Shown: one piece after another, positions 16,648-26,028 of the stretch | Numbering within the stretch: the stretch's first letter is position 1 | Layout of the letters: every line of letters starts with the position of its first letter | NCBI GenBank assembly: GCA_039810585.1 | Contig: JBDHXF010000012.1 | Location: 5,525-69,524, forward strand | Direction: 5' to 3' | Length of the DNA stretch: 64,000 bases | Source of the DNA: JBBATK01 sp039810585 | GTDB lineage: Bacteria; Bacteroidota; Ignavibacteria; Kapaibacteriales; NICIL-2 | Notes under the pieces: model-generated | Database searches by the model: none | The model's input: only the letters and a program-made list of their open reading frames with translations | Told to the model about the DNA's origin: nothing | Program-made: the position numbers and the translations under genes

Positions 16648-17298
16648 TCATGACGCGCGATGAAAGAGAGTCCTCTCGCAAAGCACTGCGCAGAGGCAGG
16701 CGAGGGTGGGGCTGATGATGTAGAGTTCGAGGCTGTGCACATTGCCCGAAACGAGAGCCGGACCGATGCTGCGAGCGGGGTTCATGGAGGCGCCGGAGAT
16801 GGGACCTCCCACGGCCGCTTCCAGAAACACGGTGCCGCCGATGATGAGTCCCGCCAATGACCTGATGTTTGATTCTTGCGCGCCAAGGCGCACAATCACG
16901 AGCATGAGCACAAAACTCATGATGAACTCGAGGATGAAGCTCTGCTGATACGAACCGGACGGAAGGGTAGCGCCGAGGTCTGCGCTCAGGGGAAACATCA
17001 GATGTAACAAGAACGAAGCGCTGAGTGCTCCCAATATTTGCACGACGATATAGAGCGCACATTCGCGCCAAGGCAAGTGACCATGCAAGGCAAAAGCGGC
17101 AGAGACGGCGGGATTGATGTGGGCGCCGGAAACGGAGGAGAGACTATAAATAACGATGCTGACAATGAGACCAAAGGACACGGCCACGCCCATGTGAGTG
17201 ATGGCTCCGTGAGAGACCTGATCGATAACGATAGCGCCGCAGCCGAAGAAGACAAGCAGGAGAGTGCCAAGGAACTCGGCTAGCAGTTTACGTGTCAT
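16648..17298 (-). CDS. Aquaporin (MIP family), probable arsenite channel
   Basis: 216 residues, six transmembrane helices, with the two MIP half-helix signatures SGAHINPAVS (NPA 62-64) and SGASMNPARS (NPA 173-175, followed by the selectivity-filter Arg 176). It is a passive channel for water or small neutral solutes. Its ATG overlaps the last four bases of the arsenate reductase gene, a strong sign of co-function: in Sinorhizobium meliloti the AqpS channel lets arsenite made by ArsC leave the cell. The same role is inferred here; the sequence alone cannot separate AqpZ from AqpS. Three tandem 26-bp repeats follow the stop codon directly. Confidence 0.93.
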   Translation of the reverse strand: MTRKLLAEFLGTLLLVFFGCGAIVIDQVSHGAITHMGVAVSFGLIVSIVIYSLSSVSGAHINPAVSAAFALHGHLPWRECALYIVVQILGALSASFLLHLMFPLSADLGATLPSGSYQQSFILEFIMSFVLMLVIVRLGAQESNIRSLAGLIIGGTVFLEAAVGGPISGASMNPARSIGPALVSGNVHSLELYIISPTLACLCAVLCERTLFHRAS

Positions 17299-17720
17299 AA
17301 AACGTTCTGCTTGTGAACGAAGTCGCGAACGCGAGCGCGAATAGCATCGCGAATAACACGGATGAGCGCCAACTTCTCGTCATCACTACCGGTGAACGAC
17401 GAAGGATCGTCGAAGCTCCAGTGAAGTCGTTCATGTGCACCCGGAACCACGGGACAACGCTCCGCGCTCGATTCGTCGCACACGGTGACGACCACATCAA
17501 ATCGACGTCCGGCAGCGATGAGGGAGTCGACACTCTTACACTCATGGCCCGAGATGTCGATGCCCACCTCCTGCATCGAACGCACGACGAGTGGATTCAG
17601 CGTACCCGGTTCAATACCGGCTGATTCCACCTCGAACTGTCCCTTAGACTCAACGCGCAACCAAGCCTCAGCCATCTGGCTTCGGGCAGAGTTATGAATA
17701 CACACAAAAAGGACGCGCAT
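17295..17720 (-). CDS. arsC: Arsenate reductase, thioredoxin-coupled (LMW phosphatase fold)
   Basis: 141 residues, the normal length of the family. It carries the phosphatase-type P-loop VCIHNSARSQMAEAW with nucleophile Cys 7, and the redox pair Cys 81 and Cys 89 in VVTVCDESSAERCPVVPG that relay the disulfide to thioredoxin. It reduces arsenate to arsenite in the cytoplasm. The downstream aquaporin gene overlaps by four bases, giving an arsenate-reduction and arsenite-exit pair without a dedicated ArsB/Acr3 pump nearby. There is no ArsR gene adjacent. GGAG precedes the ATG and a TACTTTTG box lies 24-31 bases upstream, so the leader is short. Confidence 0.95.
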   Translation of the reverse strand: MRVLFVCIHNSARSQMAEAWLRVESKGQFEVESAGIEPGTLNPLVVRSMQEVGIDISGHECKSVDSLIAAGRRFDVVVTVCDESSAERCPVVPGAHERLHWSFDDPSSFTGSDDEKLALIRVIRDAIRARVRDFVHKQNVL

Positions 17721-17743
17721 GAAGAGTCTCCAAAAGAAGATCG

Positions 17744-17751
17744 CAAAAGTA
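17744..17751 (-). promoter_or_regulatory. Putative -7 box of the arsC-aquaporin operon
   Basis: TACTTTTG on the minus strand matches TAnnTTTG, 24 bases before the arsC ATG. Confidence 0.5.
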
Positions 17752-18576
17752 GGGATCGGATGGGTGTGGGGGTGTTATGGATTGGTAATGAGGGGGTGAA
17801 GACTGAGGCAGGGGATAGATGAGTAGCATACAAATCGAGTCATTTGAGACAAGCAAAAGCCGAACGATTATTTGGATCTCGGTATCCGATTGATATTAGC
17901 ATCTATTTATCTTCCAATAAGTCACTCAGAAGATTCCGCGAGAGCACGAGACTATACATGCACTCATTTTGACAATCGACACCGATACACTGAGATTTCA
18001 TAGCCCAACCTTTCGCTGCATGATTGACCGCGGTATTAACGTACTTGATGACTACTTAGCTGAGCTGTATGCAACTTTTTTCGAACCCGCCCGAGTAGCG
18101 AGCGAATAGTTGAACGTACGGCATTCAGCAGCGCACGATGCGCTTTAGATCCACATAGAAGGCTGTTGCATTTTAACTAACTCAGTTTCGGACGTGACAC
18201 TTCAAAACGACATCCACGTTTCAACTTCACATGGCGATCGAATTCAATTTGGACGCGATCAACGTGATGTTCATCCGCGTAAACAGCAAAGTCAACCGCC
18301 ACGATGGGCGAAAACCGAATAATCTTGTTTCGTATCGAGCAGAATTATCTTTGGCGGCCACGCTATCTACAAACGTATTAACCGTGGTGTAGCGATGATT
18401 CATCGAAGTGTCAGTTTTCAACGCTCTCATTCGTTGCGTTTGCTACAGATGCAAGAACTATTTGTGAATGTCTTGGCTATCAATGGAACCGTAATAGGCG
18501 AGAATCCGCGTATTTCATTTACATTTCAACTTATTATCCATAAATTAACGGCACACCAATACTCGGTGCATTATAC
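17752..18576. other. Gene-free, AT-richer stretch, possible decayed coding remnants
   Basis: About 825 bases with no supported gene. Short open stretches on the plus strand, for example one ending near 18110 that reads ...TDTLRFHSPTFRCMIDRGINVLDDY..., and another ending near 18318, have protein-like composition but no start, partner or recognised family. They could be remnants of an inactivated gene. No RNA gene or clear repeat is seen. Confidence 0.4.
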
Positions 18577-20109
18577 ATGAAAAACGTGTTCATACTTCTT
18601 ACGTTTTTACTCACAATCCAGCCTTCTCTCTTCATATATGGGCAGGAACAATGGAAGCAGGTTCTTCCTTCGAAAGTTTCCGGATTGTCAAAAAATTGGA
18701 TCGTCCGAGGTATCAATTTTCAAACGTTTTGTTTTGATGCAGATTCCATCATTGGATTCGCAATGGTCAACTATAGGAGAGTCTCAGACGGCGCTAATGC
18801 CCATGAACTGACAGAGCCGAAAATTATGAGCACCCGTGATTCAGGTCAACATTGGATGGTTATGCCAACTGAATTTGATACTGTTTTATGTACTGGTGCG
18901 GTTCGTTTAGATTCACTGCATTACTTTTGGGGTGGAGTCTATACGCACTATTACTATTCAAACGATGGCTCTCGTACCTGGAAGATGCTTAGCCCAGCTG
19001 CCATGCCTGCATCAAGTCTCGTGAATTTCAGCTCCGCAACGTGTCCGCTAGTTGGGGTAACGAGCTACAATTACTATTTCGACACGTTTGTAACGCTTGA
19101 TGGAGGACAGTCATTCATCCAAATACACAAACATGATACCATACAACACACGTCGATAGACTATCAATATTTTTACAATGCTTGGAGCATTGACTCGAAT
19201 AGTTTTTTAGTCCAGAGGCGCTGGCCCTACAATAATAACTGGGGTGTTACAAACTACCTTACGACTGATCGTGGTAAAACGTGGAACCATATTGGATTTA
19301 CAATTGATGGCTTCATATCCGACTCAAGTCACAATGATTACTTCACGAGCGTCTTCTTCATAACTTCGAAGTTAGGTATTGCTGCTGGCTTTAGAAAAAA
19401 TTCAGATACAGACACAACCGTTCCGGGTAGCAACGTACTGTATCGCACAACTGACGGAGGAAACAGCTGGAATACGATTGCGTTGTTTGAGTATGACTAC
19501 GAGCACTTGCAACTTATTCTCAGAAATATGAGTGCCGATGGAAATCTGGTTGCATCGTTTGGTAGAGGGCAAGTGGTTATATCTCGTGATAGCGGCCGTA
19601 CGTGGGAGTGGCTTGTGAAAAAGATGCCGATCGTAAAAAGCCAGTCTCAAGACTCTTCGTGGGTTCTCGCCGCGGGCATGCAAATCAATAACCTATCGAG
19701 TGGAATTTTTTGTGCTGGATCCTTCCAGTCTGAACCTGTTATTCTTACACTTTCACCAGAGATGGCAGACAACGTTGAGAATGACCGAAGCGGAAGGAAC
19801 TCTATAACCGGCTCTCCGATAGAGATAAGAAAGGTATATCCAAACCCGTCGTCTACTTTGGTCTCGTTAACAATTGATAAAGCTACGAATATTGACAGGG
19901 CTACAACCGTACTACGAGTTTATGATATGCTGGGGACTTGTGTTCTGACTCTGGCACCTGATCAAATTCGTTACAGCCCGAGCGATTTGGGCAATGATTG
20001 GTACGATGCAGTGATGGATTTCAGTTCACTTCAATCTGGAATGTATTTTCTTGAGATGTCTGCACCTTGGTATTCTGGAATGATTTCGTTTTTACATGTG
20101 AAGCCCTAA
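18577..20109 (+). CDS. T9SS-exported protein with BNR/sortilin-like beta-propeller repeats
   Basis: 510 residues with a signal peptide (VFILLTFLLTIQPSLFIYGQ). Repeated units with S/T-x-D-x-G-x-T/S-W (STRDSGQHWMV, SNDGSRTWKML, TLDGGQSFIQI, TTDRGKTWNHI, TTDGGNSWNTI, SRDSGRTWEWL) are BNR/Asp-box blades of a sialidase- or sortilin-type beta-propeller. The last ~80 residues (VYPNPSSTLVSLTI ... LRVYDMLGTCVLTL ... SLQSGMYFLEMS) form a type A T9SS sorting domain, so the protein is exported across the outer membrane and attached or released. Codon use is visibly AT-richer than neighbours and the flanks are gene-poor, suggesting later acquisition. Substrate or partner unknown. Confidence 0.9.
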   Translation: MKNVFILLTFLLTIQPSLFIYGQEQWKQVLPSKVSGLSKNWIVRGINFQTFCFDADSIIGFAMVNYRRVSDGANAHELTEPKIMSTRDSGQHWMVMPTEFDTVLCTGAVRLDSLHYFWGGVYTHYYYSNDGSRTWKMLSPAAMPASSLVNFSSATCPLVGVTSYNYYFDTFVTLDGGQSFIQIHKHDTIQHTSIDYQYFYNAWSIDSNSFLVQRRWPYNNNWGVTNYLTTDRGKTWNHIGFTIDGFISDSSHNDYFTSVFFITSKLGIAAGFRKNSDTDTTVPGSNVLYRTTDGGNSWNTIALFEYDYEHLQLILRNMSADGNLVASFGRGQVVISRDSGRTWEWLVKKMPIVKSQSQDSSWVLAAGMQINNLSSGIFCAGSFQSEPVILTLSPEMADNVENDRSGRNSITGSPIEIRKVYPNPSSTLVSLTIDKATNIDRATTVLRVYDMLGTCVLTLAPDQIRYSPSDLGNDWYDAVMDFSSLQSGMYFLEMSAPWYSGMISFLHVKP

Positions 20110-20283
20110 TGACTGAAAGCAGGGTATTGGAAAATGTTCATCTATGTGAAGTGTTTGTTATCGTACAAAGCACAAGAAGTATCTGTTTGTCCTTGGTACG
20201 CGGTTGAACACTTCCTTCAAGCGGGAATTTGACTCATAGATTGGTTTTGCTACTTGAAGTTGTTTGCTTCAAACACAAATACT

Positions 20284-20321
20284 GAAAAAGGCCACTCTTC
20301 GCAAGAAGAATGGCCTTTTTT
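20284..20321. terminator. Bidirectional terminator between a T9SS gene and tRNA-Thr
   Basis: AAAAAGGCCA and TGGCCTTTTT pair around an inner TCTTC/GAAGA stem with one mismatch; A and T runs on both sides let it act for both convergent transcripts. Confidence 0.85.
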
Positions 20322-20324
20322 GTG

Positions 20325-20399
20325 TGGGCGCTGAGAGATTTGAACTCCCGACCCTCTGCTTGTAAGGCAGATGCTCTGAACCAGCTGAGCTAAGCGCCC
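20325..20399 (-). tRNA. tRNA-Thr (anticodon TGT)
   Basis: On the minus strand the acceptor stem GGGCGCT pairs with AGCGCCC, discriminator A. The D arm has AGCTCAGCTGGTTCAGAGC. The anticodon stem TCTGC/GCAGA closes loop CTTGTAA, giving anticodon TGT (Thr). The T arm is GGGAG-TTCAAAT-CTCTC. CCA is not encoded. A terminator follows immediately. Confidence 0.96.
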
Positions 20400-20473
20400 A
20401 TCGATGTTTCGATAGGGCTGCGAAGATAGGAAGATTGGCAATTCCGACCAAAAGTATGAGAGTTCGATGGGTA

Positions 20474-20554
20474 AAGCGAGTGGCTCGCTTTTTGTTAAAA
20501 CGACGTTTTTGGGCGTTTTCGGAGCATATGTGTTAAAAAGCGAGCCACTCGCTT
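20474..20554. repeat. Paired 17-bp hairpin repeat (copy 2)
   Basis: AAGCGAGTGGCTCGCTT at 20474-20490 and its reverse complement at 20538-20554, with a 47-base spacer that is unlike the 16-base spacer of copy 1 at 5819-5868. Confidence 0.85.
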
Positions 20555-20630
20555 TCGCTATGCGCGAGGGCAGTGACGAAAAACTTTTCGTGGCCAGTGT
20601 ACTGCCGTAGCGAGCAGCATGCTGCTCGAA

Positions 20631-23186
20631 TTATTGCACCAACAGCACTCGGAAACTGAAGCAGCGATTATCGCTGCCCTTGATGAATACCGTGTAGCTT
20701 CCGGTGTCTAAAAAGCCTAGGCGAAGAATGGTGTGGTCATAGAGCTTTTCGAAGGATGCTTGCGTGCGTCCCAAATTGTCTATCACTTCAATGTGGGCGT
20801 TGCAGGGACCTTCCACGTTGAGCTCGTTGCGTGTTGGGTTGGGATATAATCTCCAGCCGCTCGAGAGTTCATCACTCACGGATTCCGGGATGATTTTTTC
20901 GGCGTAGAGCGAAACGGTATCGCTGACGCAGCCAGTCACGTTGTCGATGGCCTTGACAGAGTAGGTTGCTGTTTGGGGAATCGTGATGCGGTTTGAATTC
21001 TGCCCGCTCATGAGCGTGCCATTTAAGAACCAGTTGAAGTGCAGACTAGGGTTTGTTGGAACACTCAACGTATCGTCAGATTTATTGATGGCAGTCAAAT
21101 GCGGCAATGGGTTTACGGTGATCGTTTGTGCTTTCGATGTCGACCATTTGCCATCGCTGTTTTCCGCCTGCACCGTTATCGAGTACGTGCCGGCCGTGTT
21201 GTACACTTCGGTGATCTGCTGCGTTGTATCACCGGTACTCCAGAGAAAGTGTTCGTAGCCGTTACTGCAGCGCAGAGTGACACTATCACCCTCACATAGA
21301 GTACCGGTTCCACTGATACTGATGGTTGGTGGTATGACGGCCTTGCGTGCCTTGAAGTTGAGCGTTAGTGTGGTGTCGTTTCCGGCGCGGTCGGAGACCG
21401 TGAGATACGCCGTGGCGTCCTTTGTCGTGTCGAGCACCACCACGGACCAATTCTGAGAGATAATGTTTTGCGATGTGATCGGATCGATATTCAGACTGAC
21501 GTTTGAACTGCCGTAGTTAAGGAAGGCATGCGACAAGTTGCTTCGCAGCGCCGTGTCGTTCGGCATATCCGTTACCGTTCCCCACGCCGCCGTGTCGGTG
21601 GCCGTAACATGGAAATCCGGTGCGTCGCCATCGTTGCTGCGATTTAAATCGAACGAGGAACAACAGGCAAAATTTCCACTTCCCACGTAGCTACCGCCAC
21701 AGTAGGTGTAACAGCAAAACTTGGTAGGACAGCGCAGGAACATCAGATCCTTTCCACTAATCACACACTCTTTAAATGCATAGCGCGTAGCGCTGCCTGA
21801 ATTGAATTTATTTGGCTCGGAAACATCTTGTCCAAAGACAGCCGTGAACGGACGCCAATACACGCTTCCGTTCTTCATCGTTCCATACTCTAGGTTGGCA
21901 GGAATAGCACCGTTGCCGTCGAGTTGAAACACTACCCCTAGGAAGTTCTCCGATAAATACGACGAGCTCACATCCGGCACGGGAAGAATTGCAGCCATAT
22001 TGACGAATTGCTCTTCGGGAATCACGCACATCTGGTAGGGCTTGCCATCGCCTAAATAACTACCGGTCTCTCCATCGGAACACGAATTGAAGACCGTGCC
22101 GGATACCGGCGCAGAGGAACTGTAGTACGACACCGTATTCCCGCTTGAATTGGAACGTAGTGAGAAGAATGAATTACCGTCAGTTGGCGTTGTACACTGA
22201 AGCACACGATAAAACGAGCCGTTGTTGTAGATGCTGGTATTCTTTGTGTTGCCGACCAGTTTGAGAAAGTACGAAGTGGTGCGACGTGAGTAACGGGGCA
22301 CTAACAAGGATCGTCCCCATTGATGAACAGGGAGTTGACACTCCGCCAAATATCCCGAAAAGGAACAATCAACTGAAGGGCTGGTGCCACAGTTTCCGCA
22401 AACCACGCTGACATACTTGCTTGCCTTGATAAGCGTGGCACTTAACTCAGTGCTGGCAATGGTTTGACTGGTTGCGATCGAGTACACATCTCCCTTGTTG
22501 AGCGAGATAGATTTTATCTGTCCAACTTTTTGTCCTCCCGCCGATCCTCCATTGTTGGTTCCACCTAAGGTTATCTGTACGTTCGTGGAATTTTCAGCTG
22601 CGATGATGAGAACTTGGGTCGGGAGCACATAATTTGCTGATCCCCATTTCCAACTCCAGTCTGCACCCGTTGTGATGGAATATTGGTTTCCTAAAGCTTG
22701 AAGGGGAAGGACTAAGAAACTGTCGGTAGAGTAGTTCGACGACATCACCGCGTTCATGACGATGGGGAAGTCTGCCAGTACGTGTAGGCCCTTGCCGGGA
22801 TAAACTTGATCGGAGGGACTAGCCTGATTGTCTGACTTCTGATACACAATCGCACCCGACATCGGAATGGCTACGTTCATGATCACATTAGCCTGCACAC
22901 TCACAACCGTGTGAAATGATTGATCAGCGTTTTCGACTATGACCATGCAGTTTTGCGGACAGAAGATGTTCACGTAGGCGTGCAGTCCAAAGTTCGAAGA
23001 GCTCGGCGTTGGAAAGCTGAACCAAAACTCGCGTCCCATGTTTCCGGGCTTATTCGCCTGACTAAAGAAGTCTGCCTGAGCACTCAACACCGGGGTCTGT
23101 ACAAGCCCTATCAGTACAGTAACGATCAATAATGCGATTCTTTGTCCAATTTTTCCATTCACGATGGTTTGTACCATTCTGGTCAT
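20631..23186 (-). CDS. T9SS-exported protein with IgGFc-binding-type N-terminal domain and Ig-like domain
   Basis: The frame is open to 23396, but AGGAG lies just before tandem ATGs at 23189 and 23186, after which a long signal peptide follows (MVQTIVNGKIGQRIALLI...LSAQ); the product is about 851 residues. The first ~450 residues (NMGREFWFSFPTP, TDSFLVLPLQALGNQY, VVCGNC, QLPVHQWGRSLLVPRYSRRT) match the IgGFc-binding N-terminal domain found in many exported Bacteroidota proteins. A PKD/Ig-like domain follows (LCEGDSVTLRCSNGYEHFLWSTGDTTQQI) and then a type A T9SS sorting domain (YPNPTRNELNV ... DTGSYTVFIKG). Two paralogues are at 59206 and 61778. The role is probably adhesion or surface structure; no enzyme motif is seen. 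Confidence 0.88.
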   Translation of the reverse strand: MTRMVQTIVNGKIGQRIALLIVTVLIGLVQTPVLSAQADFFSQANKPGNMGREFWFSFPTPSSSNFGLHAYVNIFCPQNCMVIVENADQSFHTVVSVQANVIMNVAIPMSGAIVYQKSDNQASPSDQVYPGKGLHVLADFPIVMNAVMSSNYSTDSFLVLPLQALGNQYSITTGADWSWKWGSANYVLPTQVLIIAAENSTNVQITLGGTNNGGSAGGQKVGQIKSISLNKGDVYSIATSQTIASTELSATLIKASKYVSVVCGNCGTSPSVDCSFSGYLAECQLPVHQWGRSLLVPRYSRRTTSYFLKLVGNTKNTSIYNNGSFYRVLQCTTPTDGNSFFSLRSNSSGNTVSYYSSSAPVSGTVFNSCSDGETGSYLGDGKPYQMCVIPEEQFVNMAAILPVPDVSSSYLSENFLGVVFQLDGNGAIPANLEYGTMKNGSVYWRPFTAVFGQDVSEPNKFNSGSATRYAFKECVISGKDLMFLRCPTKFCCYTYCGGSYVGSGNFACCSSFDLNRSNDGDAPDFHVTATDTAAWGTVTDMPNDTALRSNLSHAFLNYGSSNVSLNIDPITSQNIISQNWSVVVLDTTKDATAYLTVSDRAGNDTTLTLNFKARKAVIPPTISISGTGTLCEGDSVTLRCSNGYEHFLWSTGDTTQQITEVYNTAGTYSITVQAENSDGKWSTSKAQTITVNPLPHLTAINKSDDTLSVPTNPSLHFNWFLNGTLMSGQNSNRITIPQTATYSVKAIDNVTGCVSDTVSLYAEKIIPESVSDELSSGWRLYPNPTRNELNVEGPCNAHIEVIDNLGRTQASFEKLYDHTILRLGFLDTGSYTVFIKGSDNRCFSFRVLLVQ

Positions 23187-23395
23187 CATCTTCTCCTGAC
23201 CTGTAGTGGGATAAAGCGGTGCACGTCGCGGATCTCCATCCGCAGACACCATGATGTCTCCTCCGACATCGTTACTCGTGTGTATCTGCCTAGAATAACA
23301 ATCGAATGCTTCGATCAATTCGCTACAATAGAGGGAAAACGCAATGTTTTTTGTTCCTTTCATCTTTCGAAAGGAAGTAATGCAGAATATTTCCA

Positions 23396-23403
23396 CAAAA
23401 ATA
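23396..23403 (-). promoter_or_regulatory. Putative -7 box far upstream of the first IgGFc-type gene
   Basis: TATTTTTG on the minus strand matches TAnnTTTG but is about 210 bases before the ribosome binding site, implying a long 5' leader if used. Positions 23190-23489 hold no other gene. Confidence 0.35.
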
Positions 23404-23489
23404 GGACATAGAGCGCTTTTTGGATGAATTCATCACGTCACACTCTACTGCTCTTGTCAAGGTGAAGGAGGGAGAAACGAGCGGTCTTT

Positions 23490-24842
23490 TCACGAATGTT
23501 TCTTGAGAAGTGATCCTAACGCACGTTCTGCGTCCTTCCAGGGCACTCTTTTTGTCGCTTGCTCCATCTGCTCTCGGATGAGTTCAAAACCCGGTTGAGC
23601 GATACTACCCTCATGCGATCCCACAGTGTTCTGGGGATCCGGCGCCTGCTCTTGGTACTCGTCGTTCACGATGGATTCTGCAATCTTGCGGTAGGCATCG
23701 CGAAAGGATAGTCCTTGTTGTACCAAGGCATGTACGGCATCGACACTGTAGAGATAACGATACACCTCGCCCTTCATTGCATCTGCTCTCGGTTCCAAGA
23801 CAGGTACAATTTGGAGAACCATGCTTAAGCAGCTCTGCAGTTCGTCAAATGCAGGCATGATGAGCTCCTTGAGAATCTGCACATCACGGTGGTATCCGGA
23901 CGGCAGATTAGTCATCACCATCATGATGTCGTTCGGCAATGCCTGCAAGCGATTGCATTTGGCTCGAATGAGCTCGAACACATCCGGATTATTCTTATGT
24001 GGCATCAAGCTCGATCCAGTGGTGTATTCCGCCGGAAGCTTCAGGAAACCAAAGTTTTGTGAACAGTACAAACACACGTCCATCGCCATTCTGCCGATTG
24101 TCGACGCGATCGCGGCGATGCTCTGTGCGCATACACGCTCGCTCTTTCCACGTGTCATTTGCGCGTAGACAGAGCTGACGTTCATCAGCTCAAATCCCAA
24201 CAGTTCCGTGGTTCGCTGTCGATTGAGCGCAAATGTCGATCCGTACCCTGCAGCCGATCCGAGTGGATTCTTATTGACCACTCTGTAAGCAGCGCTGAGT
24301 AACTCCATGTCATCCACGAGCGACTCCGCCCACGCACCAAACCAAAGTCCGAAGGACGATGGCATCGCCACCTGAAAGTGCGTATATCCTGCCAGTGGCA
24401 CATCTCTATAGCGTTCTGCCATGCTCATCAAGAGCTCAAATACCTCCACTACCTGTGCCTGCAGTTGGGCAAGCTGTGTTCTCATCCACATCTTCAAATC
24501 GACCAACACCTGGTCGTTACGCGATCTGCCGGTGTGAATCTTTTTTCCACTCTCGCCAATTCTCTGCGTCAGTAAGGCCTCAACGTAGGAATGCACATCC
24601 TCCGCACTCTCCGGTATGCGGAATTGTTCCGACTCTATGTCTTGAGCGATATCGCGTAGCGCCGACACCAGCTGCTCGCTCTCGGAATCGCTGATGATGC
24701 CCTGCTCGGCTACCATGATGGCATGGGCAATGGAGCCGGCTACATCGTAGAGCGCCAAGAGTTGATCAAACTCTCTGTCTCGACCAACCGTAAATCGCTC
24801 GACACTCTGACTCGTCTGCCGACCTTTGTCCCACAACTTCAT
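23490..24842 (-). CDS. argH: Argininosuccinate lyase
   Basis: 450 residues, normal family length. It cleaves argininosuccinate to arginine and fumarate, the last step of arginine synthesis. Motifs: MKLWDKGRQTSQSVERFTVGRD at the N-terminus, VHSYVEALLTQRIGESGKKIHTGRSRNDQ (active-site region), and the fumarase/aspartase superfamily signature GSSLMPHKNNPD. Its ATG overlaps the last four bases of the upstream deacetylase gene (24839-24842), so translation is coupled. It is the last gene of the minus-strand arginine operon. Confidence 0.97.
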   Translation of the reverse strand: MKLWDKGRQTSQSVERFTVGRDREFDQLLALYDVAGSIAHAIMVAEQGIISDSESEQLVSALRDIAQDIESEQFRIPESAEDVHSYVEALLTQRIGESGKKIHTGRSRNDQVLVDLKMWMRTQLAQLQAQVVEVFELLMSMAERYRDVPLAGYTHFQVAMPSSFGLWFGAWAESLVDDMELLSAAYRVVNKNPLGSAAGYGSTFALNRQRTTELLGFELMNVSSVYAQMTRGKSERVCAQSIAAIASTIGRMAMDVCLYCSQNFGFLKLPAEYTTGSSLMPHKNNPDVFELIRAKCNRLQALPNDIMMVMTNLPSGYHRDVQILKELIMPAFDELQSCLSMVLQIVPVLEPRADAMKGEVYRYLYSVDAVHALVQQGLSFRDAYRKIAESIVNDEYQEQAPDPQNTVGSHEGSIAQPGFELIREQMEQATKRVPWKDAERALGSLLKKHS

Positions 24843-26005
24843 GCGTCTTCTCCCTCTTCGTTTCCGTTGTTGAGTAACTCCATAACTGTGGTCACGAGTC
24901 GGATCAATCCCGCTACGCCTCCACGTATTTCCTGCTCATACACAAACTCGTCAGCCGTGTGCGAACGTGAGCTAGATCCCGGTCCGATCTTCACGCTTGG
25001 CATGCTGAGCAATGCTTGATCCGATAGCGTGGGCGATCCATAAGTCTCCATACTCAACCGTCGCGCTGCCCTCACCAGCACATGGTTCTCCGATATATGC
25101 GAGGGTTGTAAGCGTTTTGATACATCGGAAATCTGTGAGCTCAGATGTTGTTCGATGATATTCAGTGTCTGCTCGTTCGTGTAGGCATCCGTGGTGCGCA
25201 CGTCCACTGTGAACTCACAGCGATCCGGCACCACATTGTGCTGCGTTCCGGCGTTAATGATGGTGGTGGTCATCTTGACGGGACCGAGCGCTGTCGACAC
25301 CTTGTCGAACTGATAGCTGTGTAACCAAGCGATGTCCTTCATCGCAATGTCGATGGCATTGAGCCCTTCATTACGCGCAGCGTGTCCGCTGCGCCCTAGT
25401 GCTGTGCATCGTAACACCATCAGACCCTTCTCTGCCGTCGCCATTTGCATCTCCGTTGGCTCACCAACCAGTGCCGCGTCGATACGAGGCAATTCGGGTA
25501 ACAGTGCCACAATACCGTCTGCACCACTTATCTCCTCTTCAGCCGTCGGCGCATAAATCAGATTAAAAGGCAAATCCAAGCGATCCATGAAATGAAGAAA
25601 GACCATAGCATAACACACGAGCGATGCACCGGCATCGTTCGAACCCAGTCCGTAGATCTTTCCCTCCACCACGTCTGCGCCATGCGGATCCCGCGTCCAG
25701 TCCTTGTTGGCTTTCACCGTATCAACATGCGAATTCAACAACACGGTAAACTTCGACGGATCGAATACCTTATTGCACGTCCAGAGGTTGTTCTTAACAC
25801 GATGCACCGTCGCTCCTCGCGCCTGCAAGAATTTCTGCAGATGCGTCGTAGCGGCGTCCTCCTCGCGACTCAGCGAGGGTATGGCGATGAGCTCCCGTAG
25901 CAAGGTTGTTGCTTGCTCAGCCCAATGATCTATAAGAGCAGTACTATGCACGCGCTGTGTTTTTATGTATGACTTCTTGATTGCCTGTCGGCATCGCTCT
26001 TGCAC
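24839..26005 (-). CDS. M20-family deacetylase: N-acetylornithine or N-acetylcitrulline deacetylase
   Basis: 388 residues from a GTG at 26005; the GTG at 25951 is an alternative and neither has a strong binding site, so the start is uncertain. Zinc-site residues are visible: His 93 and Asp 95 in LLNSHVDTV, Asp 124 in GSNDAGASL, Glu 156/157 in APTAEEEISG and His in SSSRSHTADEF. It removes an acyl group from an arginine-pathway intermediate. Because the operon encodes a carbamoyltransferase of the acetyl/succinyl-ornithine type, the substrate is more likely N-acyl-citrulline than N-acetylornithine (inference). The argH start overlaps its stop by four bases, and argB ends 23 bases upstream. Confidence 0.9.
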   Translation of the reverse strand: MQERCRQAIKKSYIKTQRVHSTALIDHWAEQATTLLRELIAIPSLSREEDAATTHLQKFLQARGATVHRVKNNLWTCNKVFDPSKFTVLLNSHVDTVKANKDWTRDPHGADVVEGKIYGLGSNDAGASLVCYAMVFLHFMDRLDLPFNLIYAPTAEEEISGADGIVALLPELPRIDAALVGEPTEMQMATAEKGLMVLRCTALGRSGHAARNEGLNAIDIAMKDIAWLHSYQFDKVSTALGPVKMTTTIINAGTQHNVVPDRCEFTVDVRTTDAYTNEQTLNIIEQHLSSQISDVSKRLQPSHISENHVLVRAARRLSMETYGSPTLSDQALLSMPSVKIGPGSSSRSHTADEFVYEQEIRGGVAGLIRLVTTVMELLNNGNEEGEDA

Positions 26006-26028
26006 CGTCTATACTATCCTCACTATCA

